Below, in pieces: positions 61,189-64,000 of a DNA stretch of 64,000 bases. Source of the stretch: Cryptobacteroides sp934698975 (GTDB lineage: Bacteria > Bacteroidota > Bacteroidia > Bacteroidales > UBA932). Position numbers and translations under genes: made by a program. The stretch covers positions 1 to 64,000 of the forward strand of contig CAKUVR010000006.1 in the NCBI GenBank assembly GCA_934698975.1. Reading direction: 5' to 3'. The notes below the pieces were generated by a model. It did not search any database. It worked only from the letters and a program-made list of their open reading frames with translations, and had not been told where the DNA came from. The stretch's first letter is position 1. Every line of letters begins with the position of its first letter.

Positions 61189-62039
61189 ACCGCCAGCATT
61201 TCAAGAATTCTCCTGTCCGTGTCACTGTCCGCACAGATGGGCTCTCCATCGGCCGACCTGCTGGCAAGTTCCCGAAGGCCGTTGAATGTCGCACCGCTGA
61301 TGTCGCTGACAGAACTGATCTTCTTAAGTGTCGGCACCATGGAGAGCGCCGCTTCGAGACTGTGTCCGAAAAGTTCGTATGAACGAGATATCTGACCGCC
61401 TAAAAGCAATCTGTTGACGCCAATCTTTTCAAGAATCGGAGCTATCGCCTGTCCGAGAATATCCCCGCATTCATCGAACCGTGCCATGGCTTCCTTATCT
61501 CCTCCGAAAGCCTTCTCTGCCAGTTCTTTCACCGTAATGCCTTTATACCCACGAAGGAAGCCCCTCTTGGAGACATAGTCCTCAAGGATTCCGTCACGAT
61601 AAGGGCGGTTATAGATTGGTACGAGAGGGGAACCAAGCTCGTTGGTAAGCAGACATCCGTCCACAGCCATGGCAAAGCCGAGTCCTGTTCCGAGAGAGAC
61701 GAGGGCGACCTTGTCGAACCCTTCGCGTTTGGTCAACCAGAGCTCCCCGAGAAGCATCACGTTCACATCGTGCGAGAAACTGCACGTCTCAAGCCCGGCA
61801 AGGTCCTGAAACCTTTCTCCATAGACTGACGCGAACTTATGCTTCATCAGGAATGTTCCGTCCGAGTATCTGAACGGCCCCGGAATGGCCACGGACGCCG
61901 CGTCATAGTCCTTGACCGCCTGCCTGAGGGAAGAGACAATCTCCTCCCTCGGGCCAGCCGAGTCAATCGGGATTTCCCGCCCGTCGGAGCATTTGATGAA
62001 TGTTCCTCCTATGTCAAGCAGGATCGTTCTGGTAGCCAT
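61185..62039 (-). CDS. ROK-family sugar kinase
   Basis: A protein of 284 residues counted from ATG 62039 (MATRTILLDIGGTFIKCSDG, the phosphate-binding loop). Upstream frame sequence is antisense-like and rejected. ASVAIPGPFRYSDGTFL, the catalytic aspartate region CSFSHDVNVMLLGELW and ALVSLGTGLGFAMAVDG are ROK hallmarks; the usual zinc-binding Cys cluster is not seen, as in short ROK kinases. It should phosphorylate a hexose such as glucose, mannose or fructose. It overlaps the isomerase gene by 26 bases, suggesting translational coupling. Confidence 0.85.
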   Translation of the reverse strand: MATRTILLDIGGTFIKCSDGREIPIDSAGPREEIVSSLRQAVKDYDAASVAIPGPFRYSDGTFLMKHKFASVYGERFQDLAGLETCSFSHDVNVMLLGELWLTKREGFDKVALVSLGTGLGFAMAVDGCLLTNELGSPLVPIYNRPYRDGILEDYVSKRGFLRGYKGITVKELAEKAFGGDKEAMARFDECGDILGQAIAPILEKIGVNRLLLGGQISRSYELFGHSLEAALSMVPTLKKISSVSDISGATFNGLRELASRSADGEPICADSDTDRRILEMLAV

Positions 62040-63882
62040 CTCGAAGACAAGTCTTGTGGATGCGTATCGGTTCCTTTCCAAGGTTCTCGATGACGTACCT
62101 GCCCATGTCGGCGGGAACGCACACGATTTCCATGAATTCCATGTCGAAGTGGCGTTCAGGGTGTTCCACACTGCGCACACGCACTTTCTCACCGTCCACG
62201 AGTGTGAGGACGTGGAATTTCTCGCCCTTTGTGTCCTGTTCGCACCTGTTCTCGAATTCGAGACGGCGGAGCGAGATGTACATCTGCGGATTCTCTCCGA
62301 GAATATATTCCTCCCAACCGTCACCGCTGGCATCCAGACGTGGCTTCTGGACAATGTATTCAGGACTCTGAGGATCGTGGATCACCGATGTCCTGCGGTC
62401 CTGGCGCACGTTCAGCTCACCGAGGTGGGTGTGGATAGGACGCTGCTTGCCGTCGAAGTCAAGGCGAAGGTAGTCGTACATCTTGTAGGTGTAGCTGCCG
62501 ATGGTAAGGGAGCCGATCTCAAGGATGACCTGGTTGCGTCCGCTGGAGTGGATTGTTCCGGCAGGAAGCATCACCTGAAGACCCGGGACGGATTCCTCAT
62601 AGCTGACGTATTTCATGTAGTCACATGGCTTGTGCTCGGTGTCGGCGGCCTCGATTTCTTTGAAGAACTGTGGGATGTCGGCATCGTCGCGGAATCCGAT
62701 GAAGGTCTTCGCCTCGTGTCCGGTCACGACCACATAATAGCTCTCGTCCTGACGGCCGAACTCATTGTAGTTCTCGATGTTGAATTTTCCGCCCGAGTGG
62801 CACTGGATGGACATATTCCCGGTTGAATGATAGCTGTCATCCCAGTTGAAGCGGATAGGGAAGTAGCCTTGGTACTTCTTCACGCAGTCCTCACCCATCA
62901 GGTTGATACCCTCCTTGTGGACGAAAGAGCAGTAGTTTATGTCGAGCAGTTCTTCTCCCGCCTTGACAAGCACGCTGACCTCCATCGGGATGAAATCGAA
63001 CACCCAGGCGGCGTTCCTCATCTCCTTCGGCAGGTTGCGGAGTTTCTTCATGTATGTTCCTCCCCACACACCTTCGAGGTAACACGGCTTGGCCCGGAAC
63101 GGGTATTTCACGAGTTGGGCGCAGATGTCGGCGAACGCCGAGAACGGCATCATCTGGAGTTTTCCAGGATCGCTGTCGATGAAATACCAGTCCGGCACGT
63201 TGTTGTCCCATAGTTCCTTGCGGTTATGCACGGCGTTCTCGAAATCGCAATAGTAGCATCTGCGGATGACACGGTTGATGGCATCAGGGCGCTCCTTGCC
63301 GAGGTTTGAATATTCCCCCCGCCTGATCCTGAGCATCGAGGTCTTCGGCGTGAGGTCAAAGAAGCATTTGACATCGTAAAGGTCGCGCAGTTCAGGGATG
63401 AGGCAGCCGTAGCCATAGACAATCACAACCTTGCCTGGAGCCTTGGCGGCCGGCACTGTCTTTCTGAATATTCCAACCTTTTCCTCGTCGAGCAGTCCTT
63501 TGTAGCCGCCCTTGTAGATTTTGCCGTAGAGCAGCGTAGGGTCGATCTTGGTGTCCCAGATGAGAAGCGGGTCGATCATCGCGTCGATGTCCTTCCCGTC
63601 CTTGAGGGTGGACTTGTTGGAGTCGATTGTTTCCCATTCAAGTCCGAGTATGGTAAGCTCCCTTGCGAGGAGATTGATGAAAACTGTCCAGTTCGCTGTT
63701 GTGTAGCCGTCGAGAGCCACCACAACACCTTCTTTTCTCGCCTGTCCTGCGATTGTCGCGACAAATTTCCTGGCCGCCATCGGAGCGCCTGAGCAGATGG
63801 CGCCTACTGTCTTTTCTGAAAGTTCCGGACGATTGACCGGTTTCGGGTCATCGTAAGGGAACGGGTTGTACATAAAACTCAT
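62014..63882 (-). CDS. Degenerate kinase-like domain fused to class I mannose-6-phosphate isomerase
   Basis: A 622-residue protein. Residues about 20-280 resemble a uridine-kinase-like P-loop domain whose loop is degenerate (VVVALDGYTTANWTVF, no GKS/T). From about 285 a ManA-type cupin isomerase follows: LEGVWGGTYMKKL, metal-site region MSIQCHSGGKFNIENYNEF, ESYYVVVTG and LPAGTIHSSGRNQVILEIGS. It should convert mannose-6-phosphate to fructose-6-phosphate. This fits the ROK kinase and mutarotase-like genes that follow and the GH92 mannosidase in the region. The role of the N-terminal domain is unknown. Confidence 0.82.
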   Translation of the reverse strand: MSFMYNPFPYDDPKPVNRPELSEKTVGAICSGAPMAARKFVATIAGQARKEGVVVALDGYTTANWTVFINLLARELTILGLEWETIDSNKSTLKDGKDIDAMIDPLLIWDTKIDPTLLYGKIYKGGYKGLLDEEKVGIFRKTVPAAKAPGKVVIVYGYGCLIPELRDLYDVKCFFDLTPKTSMLRIRRGEYSNLGKERPDAINRVIRRCYYCDFENAVHNRKELWDNNVPDWYFIDSDPGKLQMMPFSAFADICAQLVKYPFRAKPCYLEGVWGGTYMKKLRNLPKEMRNAAWVFDFIPMEVSVLVKAGEELLDINYCSFVHKEGINLMGEDCVKKYQGYFPIRFNWDDSYHSTGNMSIQCHSGGKFNIENYNEFGRQDESYYVVVTGHEAKTFIGFRDDADIPQFFKEIEAADTEHKPCDYMKYVSYEESVPGLQVMLPAGTIHSSGRNQVILEIGSLTIGSYTYKMYDYLRLDFDGKQRPIHTHLGELNVRQDRRTSVIHDPQSPEYIVQKPRLDASGDGWEEYILGENPQMYISLRRLEFENRCEQDTKGEKFHVLTLVDGEKVRVRSVEHPERHFDMEFMEIVCVPADMGRYVIENLGKEPIRIHKTCLRDGYQNDPA

Positions 63883-63899
63883 GTATTCCTGCTGTTTAT

Positions 63900-64000
63900 T
63901 TATTTGATATTGTAAAATTCAAAGCCCATGATCTCCGCGAAGTCCTCAAGTTCCGCACGGATGTCACCGTCGACAATGGCATAGTGCTGTGTGGCTCCGA
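63900..64000 (-). CDS. C-terminus of a probable sugar isomerase (cut by window edge)
   Basis: The last 32 residues of a gene entering from the right: HYAIVDGDIRAELEDFAEIM then GFEFYNIK and stop. This ending resembles the C-terminus of L-fucose/L-arabinose isomerase-type proteins (histidine, then a GD-R-EL helix). It lies 17 bases upstream of the isomerase fusion gene, so it is probably the preceding member of the sugar operon. Identification is tentative. Confidence 0.45.
   Translation of the reverse strand, partial: GATQHYAIVDGDIRAELEDFAEIMGFEFYNIK

Noticed and set aside
62040..62354. N-terminal extension of the ROK kinase
   Set aside because: It lies over the isomerase coding region in another frame; the ATG at 62039 begins exactly with the kinase phosphate-binding loop.

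Overview
The window is chromosomal DNA from a member of the Bacteroidota, most likely order Bacteroidales. The evidence is a SusC/SusD pair, BACON-domain and DUF5689 lipoproteins, a DUF4468 protein, acidic residues right after the lipobox cysteine (surface lipoprotein signals), and Bacteroidetes-type promoters (TTTG-N19-TANNTTTG) with no clear Shine-Dalgarno sites. Base composition looks slightly GC-rich, and nearly all genes lie on the minus strand. No rRNA, tRNA, phage, transposase or CRISPR was found.

Layout. 1-5.6 kb: housekeeping genes (membrane flippase-like protein, PfkB kinase, DUF6913 and DUF368 membrane protein, aspS). 5.7-12.2 kb: a redox cluster with CcsA/CcsB cytochrome c assembly, a Tat-lipoprotein TIM-barrel epimerase, a Tat-lipoprotein Gfo/Idh/MocA oxidoreductase, and a tetraheme NrfH-like cytochrome fused to an FGE/SUMF1 domain. 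12.4-24.4 kb: a TPR/HTH regulator, an outer-membrane barrel, a tricorn-like protease, an M3 peptidase and two ATPase genes of mobile type. 24.5-33.5 kb: an operon that looks like an extracellular nucleic-acid capture system (two secreted nucleases, a TonB receptor, OB-fold/BACON surface lipoproteins). 33.6-35.8 kb: an ATPase, a 50-bp periodic repeat array and exonuclease III. 35.9-51.9 kb: a polysaccharide-utilisation region (GH92, GH3, GH31, Ig-like surface lipoprotein, SusD, SusC) interrupted by an AAA/DUF4143 gene. 51.9-52.9 kb: an inverted-repeat-bounded segment carrying the susC promoter, next to a truncated paralogue of the surface lipoprotein. 53-60.2 kb: butyrate kinase and a MacAB-TolC-like efflux operon. 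60.3-64 kb: a sugar cluster (mutarotase fold, ROK kinase, mannose-6-phosphate isomerase fusion, sugar isomerase end).

Two sequence-wide patterns stand out. A palindromic REP-like element (ends CGGTCACT/AGTGACCG) occurs at about ten places, once inside a coding sequence. The word GAATAT/ATATTC is many-fold over-represented in both orientations in most genes but scarce in susC/susD. The strongest leads for undescribed biology are the redox cluster, the nuclease-TonB operon, the possible invertible susC promoter with its adjacent silent cassette, and the 50-bp array.
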